This document shows positions 19,060 to 30,962 of a stretch of DNA of 64,000 bases, piece by piece. The stretch covers positions 93,240,051 to 93,304,050 of the forward strand of contig OX123182.2 in the NCBI GenBank assembly GCA_944739405.2, written 5' to 3'. Each line of letters begins with the position of its first letter. Within the stretch, counting starts at the first letter, position 1. Source of the stretch: Euclidia mi. Its lineage: Eukaryota; Arthropoda; Insecta; Lepidoptera; Erebidae. A program made the translations under genes and the position numbers. The notes under the pieces were generated by a model. That model was not told the origin of the DNA. It made no database searches and saw only the letters and a list, made by a program, of their open reading frames with translations.

Positions 19060-20478
19060 GGGTCGATTTTTCAATCCTCAGTTAAACAACTAGACAGTAT
19101 TTATTCTAAGGTTAGCGTAATACCTATTGCGTTTTTCAATGGTCAGATAGGGTTTATTCGTCGAATAACTCATCAAACTAAGGAATAAATTTAACAGTCC
19201 GATCCTCGGTCAGATTACCGTTTACCTATTTGACTGTTAATTTCAAGTTGACGTGGAGATACATATGGTTAGAGTTTATTTTGAGTGTGGTATATTTTAC
19301 GAAATATGACAAATATGGACATTTTTGATATTTTTGACGACGCAGCAATCGAAGAGGAGGCTATCATAAACGAATAGTATATAATATATTAATCGAGCTA
19401 GAAGGAGATAAAGAATTGTATGACCGCGGGCTGATCATTTTAATACCTATATTGGATTCAATGGAGAGCTGATATTACGAAATAGTGAAACAACTCAGAT
19501 AGCATGTATTTCAAACATTTATTCTACTACACACATCATAAAAAATACAGATTTATATTTTCAAAAACGAATTACAACTTAAATACCTACTAACTCACTA
19601 TTTCACTTTAGACTAATTTACAATTATTCAACTACCAAAATTTACATCATAGTACAATTTAACAGAAATATAACATTACGTTCATAAGTCTTGGATGGTA
19701 CTTAAATGTAAAGGTGTCCTGTTATGTTGAAACAGATGCCCAATATTCTTTCCTTGGACATGCTGGGAGCGGTGGCTGTTGACTCGTCTTTGAAGAGACG
19801 ATTTCTTTTGGTATTCTTTTAGACTCTCGTATTTAAGCTTTAATTTTTGTCACTAACGGCTATTTGTTAACACACCGCACAAATTAGAAGCACTGCGGTA
19901 ACTAATAAGGACAAGGAATGTGCGTGGAAAATAGAAATCTTTACACGCACATCCCTTCTTCTTATAAGTTACCGCATCAGTCTTTTTAATTTCTATAAAT
20001 TATCTCTATTTTTCTATTAAACTTACTAGTAGTTGAATATCTTTAATCTCGCATTAAAATTTGAGGAACTCAGTCTTTTTTTAATTGCTTTTTTATTATA
20101 ATATTATTTTTGTCTGAAAACGAACAGCACAACACTCACAAATTCCGCGAAAATACCACAGTCCAAACATATCTAAGTACATAAACAAGCATAACCCCGA
20201 AATAATGACAACCATCATTTTGACAGTTAGGAAATAAAGCTTTTATTTCCTGTCCTGCTCTAATTTCCGGTCCTGCTCTAACATGCACTTTTCTGATATA
20301 TTTGTTTCACCTCTCTGAAGTTAGTGACGGGTACGATGCTGTTATTCGGACAGATAGTTGCCCACGGAATAAAAGACTATTTAAAAATTGACTCAACTTT
20401 AACGGACTGTTAAACAGCCTAATATTTATTAGTGGAATGGTAATTCATCTCTTTAATTGAGGATTGAAAAATCGGCTC
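19060..20478 (+). mobile_element. Harbinger-like DNA transposon, internally deleted
   Basis: Terminal inverted repeats: GGGTCGATTTTTCAATCC at 19060-19077 (extending to about 19087) and its near-perfect inverse at 20452-20478 (ending GGATTGAAAAATCGGCTC). Flanks are TAA (19057-19059) and TAC (20479-20481), consistent with the 3-bp target duplication of the PIF/Harbinger superfamily with one change. The interior keeps a short acidic open frame and otherwise no transposase, so it is a non-autonomous derivative. Superfamily assignment is inference from TIR, target size and the remnant. Confidence 0.65.
19315..19377 (+). pseudogene. Start of a transposon protein (Harbinger-like), truncated
   Basis: ATG followed by DIFDIFDDAAIEEEAIINE and a stop, 20 residues. 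The acidic N-terminus resembles the starts of HARBI1-like nucleases in insect Harbinger elements, and the position just inside the left TIR fits. Too short to prove; the body of the gene is gone. Confidence 0.35.
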
Positions 20479-20519
20479 TACACCTGGTATTATAATTAAA
20501 CCTTTTGTAATACGATCTG

Positions 20520-20669
20520 ATATATTTACTTCACTTTGACTTATGATTTTCATCTAATGCAAGAGAAAGATAAATATGCAAATGACTTATCGAATCTTCG
20601 TAGGTTGTCACTAATGTATCTTGTCCTTACACTAGAAATAATTCATAAGTCAAAGTGAAGTAAATATAT
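20520..20669. mobile_element. 150-bp palindromic MITE
   Basis: Perfect 27-bp inverted arms at 20520-20546 and 20643-20669 (ATATATTTACTTCACTTTGA and its inverse) enclose about 96 bp without coding. It is a MITE-sized fold-back just beyond the Harbinger-like element. A TA-type target duplication is possible but hidden in AT-rich flanks. Confidence 0.65.
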
Positions 20670-22109
20670 TGGGTAAAACTGCTGTTGTAGTGCGGTTTTT
20701 ATATTTTATTCTATATTTTAAGGATTGGAGTGTTCGCTGGAAAAATCGTGAAAATATTTGTAGCAATGTTCGGCTCTGTTCGTTGTTCGGTTCGACAAAA
20801 CAAAAACCGGCGAATGCTCGCTGTTCTGTTACAAGTGAATGCTTAGGTGTATCAGTGCCATAAGGCTTATGAAGACAAAAAGCATGCCATTCAGGTGTAT
20901 TAGCTATACCGCTGCAAAGTAGCATTAAAAGGGGTTTTAGAAGTTCTTACTTGAACAAGCAACAACCAAACATCCGTCCACACTAAATTTCATGCTAGAT
21001 TAATCTCAAAAGTAAACTGTACTATTTATCTGTAATACTCCATCAAAATACATGTCTATTTATGTGTATAGTACAGGAAAACTACTGACAATATAAATGG
21101 TAACTACAAAATAGTAATAAGATATTCCTATACAACACGCAGTTCGTTTACCTCTCCCGATAGTGGAATATGGAATACAATATAATTCTCAGTAACTTAC
21201 TTGTACAATTTATTTGCAAACATAGGTATGTATAAAATATTTCGATTGATTACTATGTTATGTTTCTTATGATGATCAATCACTTAACCTACTTGCGTGT
21301 CAAATTAATGTCAGCATTGTAGCGTTTGTATAATCAATGTAATATTTATATTGACTTCCAAATAATTTGCAAACGTGACCTGTAATTTACTACTAAGAGT
21401 GAATGCTGCCATGCTACCTATACCATCTAGTTTGCAATCAGATACTTTGCCAACAAAGCAACTTTTACTTGATCTCAACATGATTTCACTAAGCAATAAA
21501 ATCCACCAGAAATATTTTTACTATCTCTCAGCTGCACAAATAAGCCGAATAAGCAAAATACACACACATACTCAAAGCATCTGAAAATACCAGCCCGTAG
21601 TAACTTGTAAAAACATGAACGCAAATATTGATTCTTCATATGTGCACGTGTATTTAATCAGGCTATCGATTAGCGAGGCTCAATAAGGAAAAATTAAGTC
21701 CTTATATTTGAGAGGCTGCTTGTTTATTTATTCCAAACGAGAGCCTCCGGAAATAAGTCTGGATAGGCTTCCATTTGGCAACGGGAAATTATACTACAGA
21801 TGTGACAGTTGTTTAAAGTTCAGGTATGTCTGATCTTCAAACGAGTACTGAAGGAAGGCAATCAATCAGTGTTTGATTTGCACATTGAACTTATTAAAAG
21901 TATAGTTACCTTATATGTATAAAGGTGTAAGTTTATTTACTTTTCGTGATAATATATTATGCCAATAATTATTGTGTTAGTTTTGGTAATATTAACAGGT
22001 ACATAGACGTTTTATTTCTCTTGAATTCTAGACGTTATAAAACCAGATGTAGAAACTTCTATTACATATTTTATCATCATCAGCCCGCTGTATTCCAAAG
22101 ACCAACATA
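20670..22109. other. Stretch without recognisable gene
   Basis: AT-rich. 'tcatcatcagcccgctgtattcc' at about 22074-22096 resembles a fragment of a common lepidopteran repeat. Short open frames show no family features. Confidence 0.4.
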
Positions 22110-25100
22110 GTGTCTGGTCAGTGAGTAGTGAGTGTTTAGGCAGCGACCACTTAATTATCAAAATTAGTGTAAAATATGAGGATTCTTATAGTTTCATACC
22201 TAGGCGTAATTTTAAAAAAGCAGATTGGTCCAAGTACAGAGAAACAATCTCGTCACTATTTTTAGAACCAACCCCCTTCAACTGATGTTCAAACAATGTA
22301 CAAATCTTTGACCAAGCAAATGAATAAGGCCGCCGATACATCAATCCCTATGACTAAATGCTGTATAAATCCAGAAAGCAACTTCAAACCGAAACCTTAT
22401 TGGAATCAGGCACTTTCAAAAGTAGTTGCCGAGCGACGGCTAGCGCTGTCATTGTTTCGTAGAAACCCTACGCCACAAAACTTAGATGTATTAAAATTAA
22501 AGATTTCTGAAGCTCAAAGACAAATTAGACGTGCTAAATCTCAACATTGGAATAATTTCTGTAATAGCATTGACCAGACAACTAGCTCTACAGATATGTG
22601 GCGGAAAATGCGTTGGCTGAAGGGCTCAAAGCAAGCTAGATTATATTCATCAGATGACAAAAAAGAGGAACTGTTGGTTACTTTGGCTCCAGACTTTACG
22701 CTGACTTCAACTCCCCAACTCAATCATGTGGAATCACCTCTTAATTGTGAATTTTCTTTACAAGAACACACAGACCTGTTTCAAATCTAAATATACTTCT
22801 CCAGGGCCGGATAATATCTCATATTCAATGGTCTCAAACCTACCTACGAGTGTTAAAAAGTACCTACTGGAAATATACAACATGATTTTTAATACCTCAT
22901 GCGTCCCATCGGAATGGCGAGACATACATATTGTACCAATCCCCAAAATTAGTAATGTTTCTGACTGCAAACTTCGGCCTATAGCTCTGATGTCCTGCCT
23001 ATGCAAAATATTTCATTCCTTGATCCTAAAACGGCTAGAATGGTTTGTAGAGAATAACAAGATACTGTCGCCTAGTACTACTGGTTTTAGAAGATCTCAT
23101 TCTTGCCTCGATAGTTTGACTTGTTTAATCACAAAGATACAATTAGGTTTCACATTAAACACTCCTACACTTGCCGTCTTCTTAGACGTGGAAGGGGCAT
23201 ATAACAATGTACTTATCGACCACGTTATCCACATATTGAATGACATGGGGGTCGGAATAAAAGTATGCGCATATTTGTGGGAGTTTTTAAAAGAAAGACA
23301 CCTCATAATTAACAATGAAGAAAATAACGGACAGCGTATTAGATGGACTAGCAAAGGAATCGCTCAAGGTGACCCGTTATCACCTCTTCTTTTTAATATC
23401 ATTACAGCCAGTATTTGCCGAAACATTCAAAACGTGTACGTAAGCCAATACGCCGATGATTTTGTTCTATTCTGTAACCATAAAAAACTTTCTGATAGCA
23501 TTTTTAACATGCAGAGTGCGTTAGATGTATTTGTTTCTCACATAGAGCCTTTGGGGTTAGATATCTCAAGTCATAAAACTAAATGTTGTTTATTTAGTAG
23601 AGGCCGTAAAAGAGTGTCTATCGATCTTAAAGTCAATAACTCCTCATTAGTCTTTGTTGATTGTTACAAATATTTAGGGGTGTGGCTGGATAAATGCTTA
23701 AGATGGGGCAAGCATATTAGTGAGGTGTATGAAAGTTCACAAAACAAGATACAATTACTCAAAGTTTTAACAGGCTCGTCGTGGGGTATACACCTGCTGC
23801 ATATTCGAAGATTGTATATGGCCCTTATTCGAAGTAGGATTGACTATGGATGTTATTTATATGATAATGCCGCTATTAGTCACACGTATAAATTAGACAA
23901 ACTCCAGAACCATGCATTAAGGATCATTGGTGGATTTATAAAAACCACTCCTATCCATGTGATGGAGAGTGAGGTAAGCATACCCCCGCTATATTTGAGA
24001 AGACAATTTTTGGCATACAAATATTACCTAAAATTAAAAAGCAGAGTCAATGACGTTTCTATCAATATTTTATCAGATCTTAGTAAAATGGCTCAGCACA
24101 GATACTGGAACAGAAAAAGGAATCCGCTTTTAGTTACGACACATCTCACGCTAGGGTCTGAGGAGATTTCCTCTTCTTACCCTATTGATATGTTTACTCT
24201 TGATACATGGGTGTCCAACATAAATGTTAAAGATGTTGTAAGATCTAGTTTAAGCTGTGTAAGTGGCCCAAAGTCACATTATAACTCTACTATGTTAAAA
24301 TACAACGTGCTTAGCGAATTGTATGAGCGATATATGAACTGGCATTCAATATATACGGATGGTTCCAAAGTGAAAGGTGCAGTCGGTGCAGCTTATTATG
24401 ATCCAATCAATAAATGTTACGAAATGTTTAAGCTAAACAAAAATCTTTCTATCATGACAGCTGAGCTACTTGCTATTTTTAAAGCACTACAATATGCATC
24501 ACAATTGAGTGTCAATAAAATACTAATCTGCACCGACAGCAAAAGTGCTGTACAACACATATCTGGATGCAGTTTTGGCTCAAAAGGGTTAGCCGTTGCT
24601 TATAAAATTCTAAATCAAATTCATTCACTTAGCAAAGGCAGTAAAACTGTAATAATCCAATGGATACCATCACACGTAGGACTTTTGGGTAACGAGGAGG
24701 CTGACCGACTAGCCAGGCATGCTTTATTATCAGGCGCTCAATTGAATTTTCTTCCATCATACTCTGAAATCTTAACCAAATACAGGTCTCATTGCTATAA
24801 ACTCTGGAAAACGTATTATGATGAAAGATCGAAACTTAAAGGAATTTGGTACAAGAGTTTACAAAGTGAGCCTCCTCGTATACCCTGGTTTGCTATTGCT
24901 GGACTGAGTCGACGTCAAATTGTTGTAGCACATCGGTTGCGGTCGGGACATATTCCTCTAAACAAGTTTGCGCACTTAATGCGTAAATCAGATACCCCTA
25001 ATTGTGAGGTCTGTGGCACAGTAGAGGATGTACTACATATTTTGGAGGAATGTGTTCGGTACCGTGATAAGAGGCAAGCACTCATGCAAACATTGAATGT

Positions 25101-25304
25101 GTCGCGATTGGATGTAGGAACTTTCCATGGTGTTTTGGCGAGTCCTCTGTCAGATCCAGCAAAGATGTTGTATGCTTTTGTTTTAGAAAGATAATCTTGT
25201 AAAGTTCGTATGAGTTTTTAGGTGGGCACGATGGGACTGACATAGTCGCGCAAGCGCACTTAAGTCCCACAAAACAATAAAGAAAAAAAAATAAAAAAAA
25301 AAAG
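22110..25304 (+). mobile_element. I-clade LINE with RNase H, 5'-truncated
   Basis: Begins within the end of the endonuclease (SSECLGSDHLIIKI, about 22125-22165), continues through RT, RNase H and a Cys-rich C-terminus, and ends in an A-rich tail at 25272-25304. RT plus RNase H in one ORF is typical of the I superfamily. The left limit is estimated and I found no TSD. The right end abuts a BEL/Pao gag remnant. Confidence 0.85.
22123..25194 (+). pseudogene. I-clade LINE ORF2: RT, RNase H, zinc-knuckle tail, two frameshifts
   Basis: The first piece (to about 22282) ends at a stop just after a C-rich run (22270-22275), where the frame shifts by one. The second runs 22284-22788. A second frame change lies near 22775-22790. 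The last and largest piece, 822 residues, is uninterrupted to 25194. In it: SPGPDNISYSMV, AVFLDVEGAYNNV, GIAQGDPLSPLLFN and VSQYADDFVLF (YADD 242-245). RNase H is at about 541-665 with the full D-E-D-D set: YTDGSK (D545), TAELLAIFKAL (E580), CTDSKSAV (D604), SHVGLLGNEEADRLAR (D660). A Cys/His motif CEVCGTVEDVLHILEEC lies near residue 765. The C-terminal half looks functional. Confidence 0.88.
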
Positions 25305-26057
25305 ATAGGACCATTGGTCCACGGGTAGGTCAAGGCACTTAAGTGCGTTGATGGCCACCAAAAGCGGGTTCAAAAGTTGGGTGCGCAACCCAGAGACCCG
25401 GGTGAGCGTCGGCAAACCCAAAATCTGCTCGATGTGCGTGTCGGCGAGGCCACGCTTATTATGGTACCTACGGGTGATTAGGTCCCGAGCCGTCTGGTAC
25501 GCCTCGTCAGACACGGGCAGATGCTGGATGAGGCCCTTGGCCTCCCCATCCAGAACCGACATCAGATAGGCCAATTTTTGTGCCGGCCGAAGGTCAGCCC
25601 TATCATTGACCAGGCTGTCAAACAAATTAACGAAGCCCAGGTAGCTTCCTAGGCTGCCATAAAAATGGGGGTGGTCCAAAGTAGGGAGCCTACTCACCAG
25701 ACCCGGTGCTGACCTAGGAAGCTCCTGCTTGAGGCCGGGTTGCCCTTCCCTATCGGCAACCAGTTGTCTCGCACTATTGGAGATAGCATCATACAGGACT
25801 AAGACCTGGACATAGTCTTCGCTGACCTTATTTCGCTGGTCAGCGGTGAAATCGTTGACTGACACTTCGAGACAGCAAGCGCTGAAAGTGCGGAATTGCT
25901 GTTCCACACTTGCCAGGCGATCGTCAATCCGCTCGTACCTTTGTAGTAAGGCCTGCTAGCGATCAGGCCGGCTCACTAAGGCACTGGCCGAGGCAAACTA
26001 GCGCAAATCTGATGCAATAGCACCAGCAGCCGCACGCAAGTCCTTGATAGCTGACAT
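25305..26057 (-). pseudogene. BEL/Pao gag remnant (DUF1759-type capsid)
   Basis: Starts at MSAIKDLRAAAGAIAS (ATG at 26057) and has two in-frame stops (after ASDLR and after SRPDR). Then RIDDRLASVEQQFRTF, an acidic helix-rich region, and the capsid core: HFYGSLGSYLGFVNLFDSLV, LMSVLDGEAKGLIQHLPV, YQTARDLITRRYHNKR. That core fits the gag domain found in BEL/Pao elements. The frame ends where the A-rich tail of the I-clade LINE begins at 25304, so the LINE cut it. The rest of gag is not on the other side. No LTR identified. Confidence 0.75.
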
Positions 26058-28274
26058 AATCAAAATTTCAAAAGAGCCCAGACAAGCGTTAAATAATATT
26101 AACAATCAAAACTTAATTTTCTTAATTCTTTGAAACCAACAAAGTATTAGCCTGTTTACTGCTGGTACAAGCAAGTGACAGGTATCTACTGTCGAACAAA
26201 ATTAATAGTTTCAATATATATTGACACAAAACAAAGTCAAAGTTATCAAATGTTGAAACTTCAAATAAGTTAATTAAAGTTATATATTCAAATAAATTAA
26301 CTAATTACTTGCAACAGACAGACTGGCTGTGTTATTTGAGATATACAATAGTAAGTAAGCACAGAATATGTGTTACCTAATAATATTATCTATATATTAT
26401 AACAAGGTTTAGCAATGTAAGGTTCAAACTTAATATATCAATATATGCAATAAACTAAATCAATTGATACATATAACTGATATGTATCCAATCAAAGTGA
26501 CTTATTAATAGTAACAGGAACAAATCTATGCTAGATTTCAACAATTTAAATCAAACAATTACTGATTTGAGGTTATTTAAATGACAATGTGTTTCAAATT
26601 AAGTAGGTCAACCAATACAAATAACTGTTATGTATTTAAGCAAAACTGACCTAACAACACTACAACACTGTTAACCTGTTAACAAATGAGATGCTTAGCT
26701 CAGATACAAGTTTACAATATAGGCACAGTTAACCACGCTCTTGCTATGAAAAATTATGTCTAGAATTACCGCAGGCAGGGAGGTATTTTCAAGATGCGCA
26801 GTGGAAGATGTAATACATCTACCTGACCACAATAGACAAGGATCCAGACACAATGCACTGCGTTGCACAGCGATGAATTATAATCCTAATATTAATAAAA
26901 TGTCTCAACTCACCTGATATCTTCACTGGTGATATTCTTGAAGTGGACTTATAGGATTAACTCATAATTTTGGCCAAAATAACAAGAGAATCGAATACCA
27001 GAGTCCAGTTCAGCGTAGTCCTTCTCCAGGCACCAAACAGGAATTCACACACGTGTTTTACAAAGTTCAATATTTCACAAATGTTCATTAATTTATCACA
27101 AACTTTGCCGGAAGTCAAAAGCGGCAGTTGTAAGTATTTGCAAGTTAATTTAATTCACGTTAATTCAAAGGGCGATCAATTTATTATAATATTACAAACG
27201 GAGACAGCCCTAAACCGGCGTGTTAATTTTTCAAAGCGGGAACGGAAGTGACAGTTCAGTGTGACCATTGTCAGAAATTTTCAATACACTAACAAAATGT
27301 TACTTAATCGATATAATCGATTTGACTTATAATAAAAACTAATTCTATTTCAAACAATTATTATTGCGGGTGATAGAAAGGATATTATTTTGATACTAAA
27401 ATATCACGACACAAAATTAAACAATTTTGCACAATTCATCCGAAACACTTTGCAAAACATGTACAGTATATTTTCGTAGCATTTTTATAGAAATATCCCG
27501 TACGCACACGTGTACGCAGTGCGCGACTCCGTCTATTGAAATGGACTCACATCTGGCGCTTTATTGTAAGTAAGGTGGACTTGGCGAATGTTTCACAAAA
27601 TCAGTCATATTATATTCGGTATCCAGAATAATCAATCATGGGAGGACATACTTAATAACTCTATTGTATGAATCCCAATACTGTAAGCTATTCACTTAGT
27701 ATTATTATTGTATTGTTAAATAATGTAGCCAATACATAGTATTAAGCCTAAAACAGCTCGAAAAATAAATGCAGGTATATTTATGAAGTACATGAAATAC
27801 AAACCATATAATAATGATGTGATGTAATAATGAAGTGTGTCATTAAAGGAGAAATACCAAAGACTGAAAGAAAGTTGTGAATCGTTGAAATTAAACACAT
27901 AATTTTTAAAATTTATACGTAGTTTTCGTTTCTTGATCAAACTTCGGTGAAAGATTTTAGTTTTTAAAGATTATTATTTTGAATTATAGGCTAGTGTAAT
28001 AGCGGATGAATGTCTTATGTTGCCAGCATTAAAAATAAAATGAAGTATGGTACGCAGAAATTGTTTAAGGAAATAATATACTTATTATTCTTATATTAGA
28101 AAACAATATCTTTTATTTACTTTATAAATATATATGTAAAAAGGATCAAGAAATATCGGTCGTTTTTTAATCGGTTTGTCTTTTATATGTTATGTCATTC
28201 GTGTTGCTACTACGCATTGTGAATGTTTTGCTCTGATTTATTAGTGTTTACGTGCGGTTTTAATTGTAATGTTA
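26058..28274. other. AT-rich stretch, no recognised gene
   Basis: May include the leader and LTR of the BEL remnant just to the left, but I could not define TG...CA ends or a primer-binding site. Open frames at 26970-27251 and 27716-27940 have no family features. Confidence 0.4.
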
Positions 28275-28495
28275 TCTTAATATATAAAATCCTTGCGTTA
28301 CTGACTGACTGACAGACACGCTACAGCCGAAACTATTGGGCGCAGGAAGCTGAAATTTGGCATGTATGTTCCTTGGGGACCGTAGGGGTGCACTAAAAAG
28401 GGATTTCCCAAAATTCCCACGGGATCGGCCAAAACGGGTAAATTAAAAAAAATGCAGGCGTAGCTGCTGGCGTCCACTAGTTTAGAATATAAAAT
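28275..28495 (+). repeat. Lepidopteran dispersed repeat, copy 1
   Basis: 'atataaaatccttgcgttac', 'gacagacacgctacagccg', 'ctattgggcgcaggaagctg' and 'atgttccttgggga'. The reverse complement of the same sequence lies at about 34330-34475 in arm 1, with clear similarity by eye over about 140 bp. Element type is unknown; I suspect a non-autonomous Helitron or SINE relative. Confidence 0.55.
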
Positions 28496-29274
28496 CAATA
28501 ATAATTATCACTACATTCTACCAATGCTAAGAATATGCAGCGGTGTTTGTGGTTAGTTTTTTGGACGAGTATAGTATTGATAATTATTGGCCTCTCTTTA
28601 TGTAGATTTTGTTCTATATGACACAAAGACATTCCTTTATTTAGTATTAGGTATTATATTTATGATAAAATTCAATTTTAAGTTATTTTTAGTTGTGTAA
28701 CTATTTCCATTTTAAATATCTCCTATCTTATTTCCACCAAGTGTTAGTTTAAAAAAATATACAAGGTAATAGAGTAGTAATTTATCTTCAAAACACACAT
28801 GGTTTCGTGTTTGTCCTTGCCGACCCCATAATGTATGGCCAAATGGTATATCTCCTTTTTATAATCACATTGCTATTGCTATAGCAGTAGTAAGTAGTAA
28901 GTATCCGTTTAAATGAATAAGTTGCCTAAAAACTTATATTAATGTGTAATTAACTACTTTGCTAATGGCTTATGTAATGTAAAGACTTTTATATTCAAAG
29001 AATTTTCTTTCAGTATATTAAAACCGCAGTTCATTCCAGTCTTTTATCTCTAAAGAACTGAGATAAATACGCCCGAATCTGAGGTACTTGTGAAGTTAGT
29101 CCGTCAAAAGCATTCTCTATAAATTAAACTATATCATATTTCATTACTTACTTGTGTAAAGACGGAACGATGACTTGTGTAAAGAATAATAATTCATTTC
29201 ACGTCTTGATATTATTAAGCTAATTTGATACCACCAAATTGTTCTAGTTCCTCATATTTTAGAGTGAAGTGAAC
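28496..29274. other. Stretch without recognisable gene
   Basis: AT-rich. No counterpart seen at the matching place beyond arm 2, so it lies outside the inverted duplication as far as visible. Confidence 0.4.
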
Positions 29275-29440
29275 TCTGGTGTAGGAGTTTATAGGTCGCC
29301 TGAAGACTGCCCGGCATGTTCCGACCATTCTTATTTGTGATCCAGCGCTCTGCCATGCTTATGTAAATGACACAAAGCGATCACCAATCCTAATGATGAC
29401 CTCTGCAAGCGTTGCTTAACGTGGCCTACTACAAATATTA
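29275..29440 (-). mobile_element. 5S rRNA-derived SINE, old copy (arm 1 end)
   Basis: The minus strand reads 'ccacgttaagcaacgc', 'ggattggtgatcgc' (5S box-C-like) and a 3' part 'ccgggcagtcttcaggcgacc', 'aaactcctacacca'. The same arrangement is at 63757-63905 and, better kept, at 30700-30962. It predates the inverted duplication because both arms carry it. Confidence 0.7.
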
Positions 29441-29894
29441 AATAAATCGTTGGTATTTGCACTACAATTCACTTCAAAGACCAAAGGGTTAACGGGTAGA
29501 GAACGCATAATTGAGTTAGTACAGTCATGTATCTACATACTTTTACCATGACGTGATCTGTTTTGTAAGTAAGTGCATCGGTAGGACATTTGTTTAAAGC
29601 TTGAATTGCACACCCCGTCGTTACTGACATTGTTGTGCAGTTTACTGCTTGCATCGTGCTGTGTTGTCTATATGTATTATATCGCTTTCCCTTGTAGTAG
29701 GTACGCGTAAAATATATTTAGATTCCAAAGTAAAGATTGTACGAATTAACTGAGGCAACCTGGAAAATATATGAGAGTGTGCGTGTGTGTATGTGCTAGG
29801 ACTCATGCAATGAAAACACACTTTAAATTAGTTATTTATTTTAGTTACCGTTACTCCGTAACTTTACGGGCGTACAGTAAATAATACATTACTC

Positions 29895-30300
29895 TATAAA
29901 AAAGAAAAGAGAAAAAGATCTTAAGTGTTATGACACGTTCTTATTTCCCTGTTACCTTATTTTATTATGAATGCTTTAATTATGAAACCCAAAACTCTTT
30001 TCAAATTAATTAATTGTTACACAATTACGGAACAATTTCAAAAATTCAAGGCGGGTTTGCGGAAAGTGCTGTAAAAATAATGATTACAATAGAATACTTT
30101 TATTGTGAATCGTTTTATGAGGCGCGATAAGAAATTGTAGTAACTAGGGTACAAAGGATTTAATGTAGGGTCAGATTTTAATCGCATTGAAGACGGAGGT
30201 TCTCATTTTGATTGTTAAAATATTTATTGGACCGTTCTTGTTCGAATTTGAACACAATTAGATGAGTATGCAATAAAAAATAACTTTATGTGCACAATTA
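29895..30300 (-). repeat. Dispersed ~400-bp repeat, copy B
   Basis: Reverse complement of the repeat at 7893-8290 and 62345-62760, sharing 'cggaaagtgctgtaaaaata', 'cgcgataagaaatt', 'ggatttaatgtagggtcag' and 'aggttctcattttgattgtt'. Part of arm 1. Confidence 0.85.
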
Positions 30301-30373
30301 TACAAATCACAGAGCCGTGAAAATCAGGTTAATGTATTAAGTGTAAAAATATAAAACTGGACGAGTGTGAGTC

Positions 30374-30428
30374 GGGCTTGCCCACCGATGGTTCCCTACT
30401 TTGAACGGAACCATCGGTGGGCAAGCCC
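30374..30428. repeat. Perfect 22-bp hairpin
   Basis: Arms at 30374-30395 and 30407-30428 (GGGCTTGCCCACCGATGGTT... and inverse) with an 11-nt spacer. The counterpart in arm 2 near 62255-62310 is not palindromic. It lies in a copy of the common 'gagtcgg...ggttcc' lepidopteran repeat. Function unknown. Confidence 0.7.
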
Positions 30429-30699
30429 TACACTCTTAGTTTACTGATATTTCTCGGACTACTTAAATCAAGTCCCAAGCTTATCCTAAAATTCAGCGGA
30501 AACATATATATTTTTTGTCATATTATGTACAATCGAACAAGCAGATCAGTTGAAAAAATATATCCTGTATTCATATATATTATTTTATGATTTAATTACA
30601 AAGTTTGATTATCAGATTTTTCCTTGAAAATGTACTCTTAACCTATTTTACTTTTTGATTACCTTGAGAGTGTCGAAATATGCATTCTTACGGCATGAA

Positions 30700-30962
30700 G
30701 TAGCGCTCATAGCGAGACTTGGCTTGCCGTTCGTAACAGATCGGCAAAGTTAAGCAACGCTTGCACAGGTTGCCACTTGGATGGGTGACCGTGTGTGGCA
30801 TTTTCATCTGAGCGTTACCGTGCTTCGGAGGGCACGTAAAGATGTCGGTCCCGGCTCTTGTCTAAAGATAAGGGTCGTTAGGCCATGTCGGAGGCCTTCG
30901 GGCGGTCTGAAAACTCCGACACCAGAGTTAGCCACACACTCACACGAAAAACAAACAAACAA
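30700..30962 (+). mobile_element. 5S rRNA-derived SINE with 10-bp TSD
   Basis: The head retains the hallmark 3' half of 5S rRNA: 'aagttaagcaacgc' then 'cacttggatgggtgaccg' (internal control region), giving a type 1 pol III promoter. The body ends 'ggaggccttcgggcggtctg', 'ctccgacacc' and a CAAA tail (near 30945-30962). A perfect 10-bp target duplication ACGGCATGAA lies at 30690-30699 and 30963-30972. The paired site in arm 2 (near 61945-61960, minus strand 'tttgcggcataaagg') lacks the SINE, so it inserted after the duplication. Confidence 0.88.

Noticed and set aside
26058..27300. LTR of the BEL gag remnant
   Set aside because: No TG...CA pair, primer-binding site or second copy could be defined.
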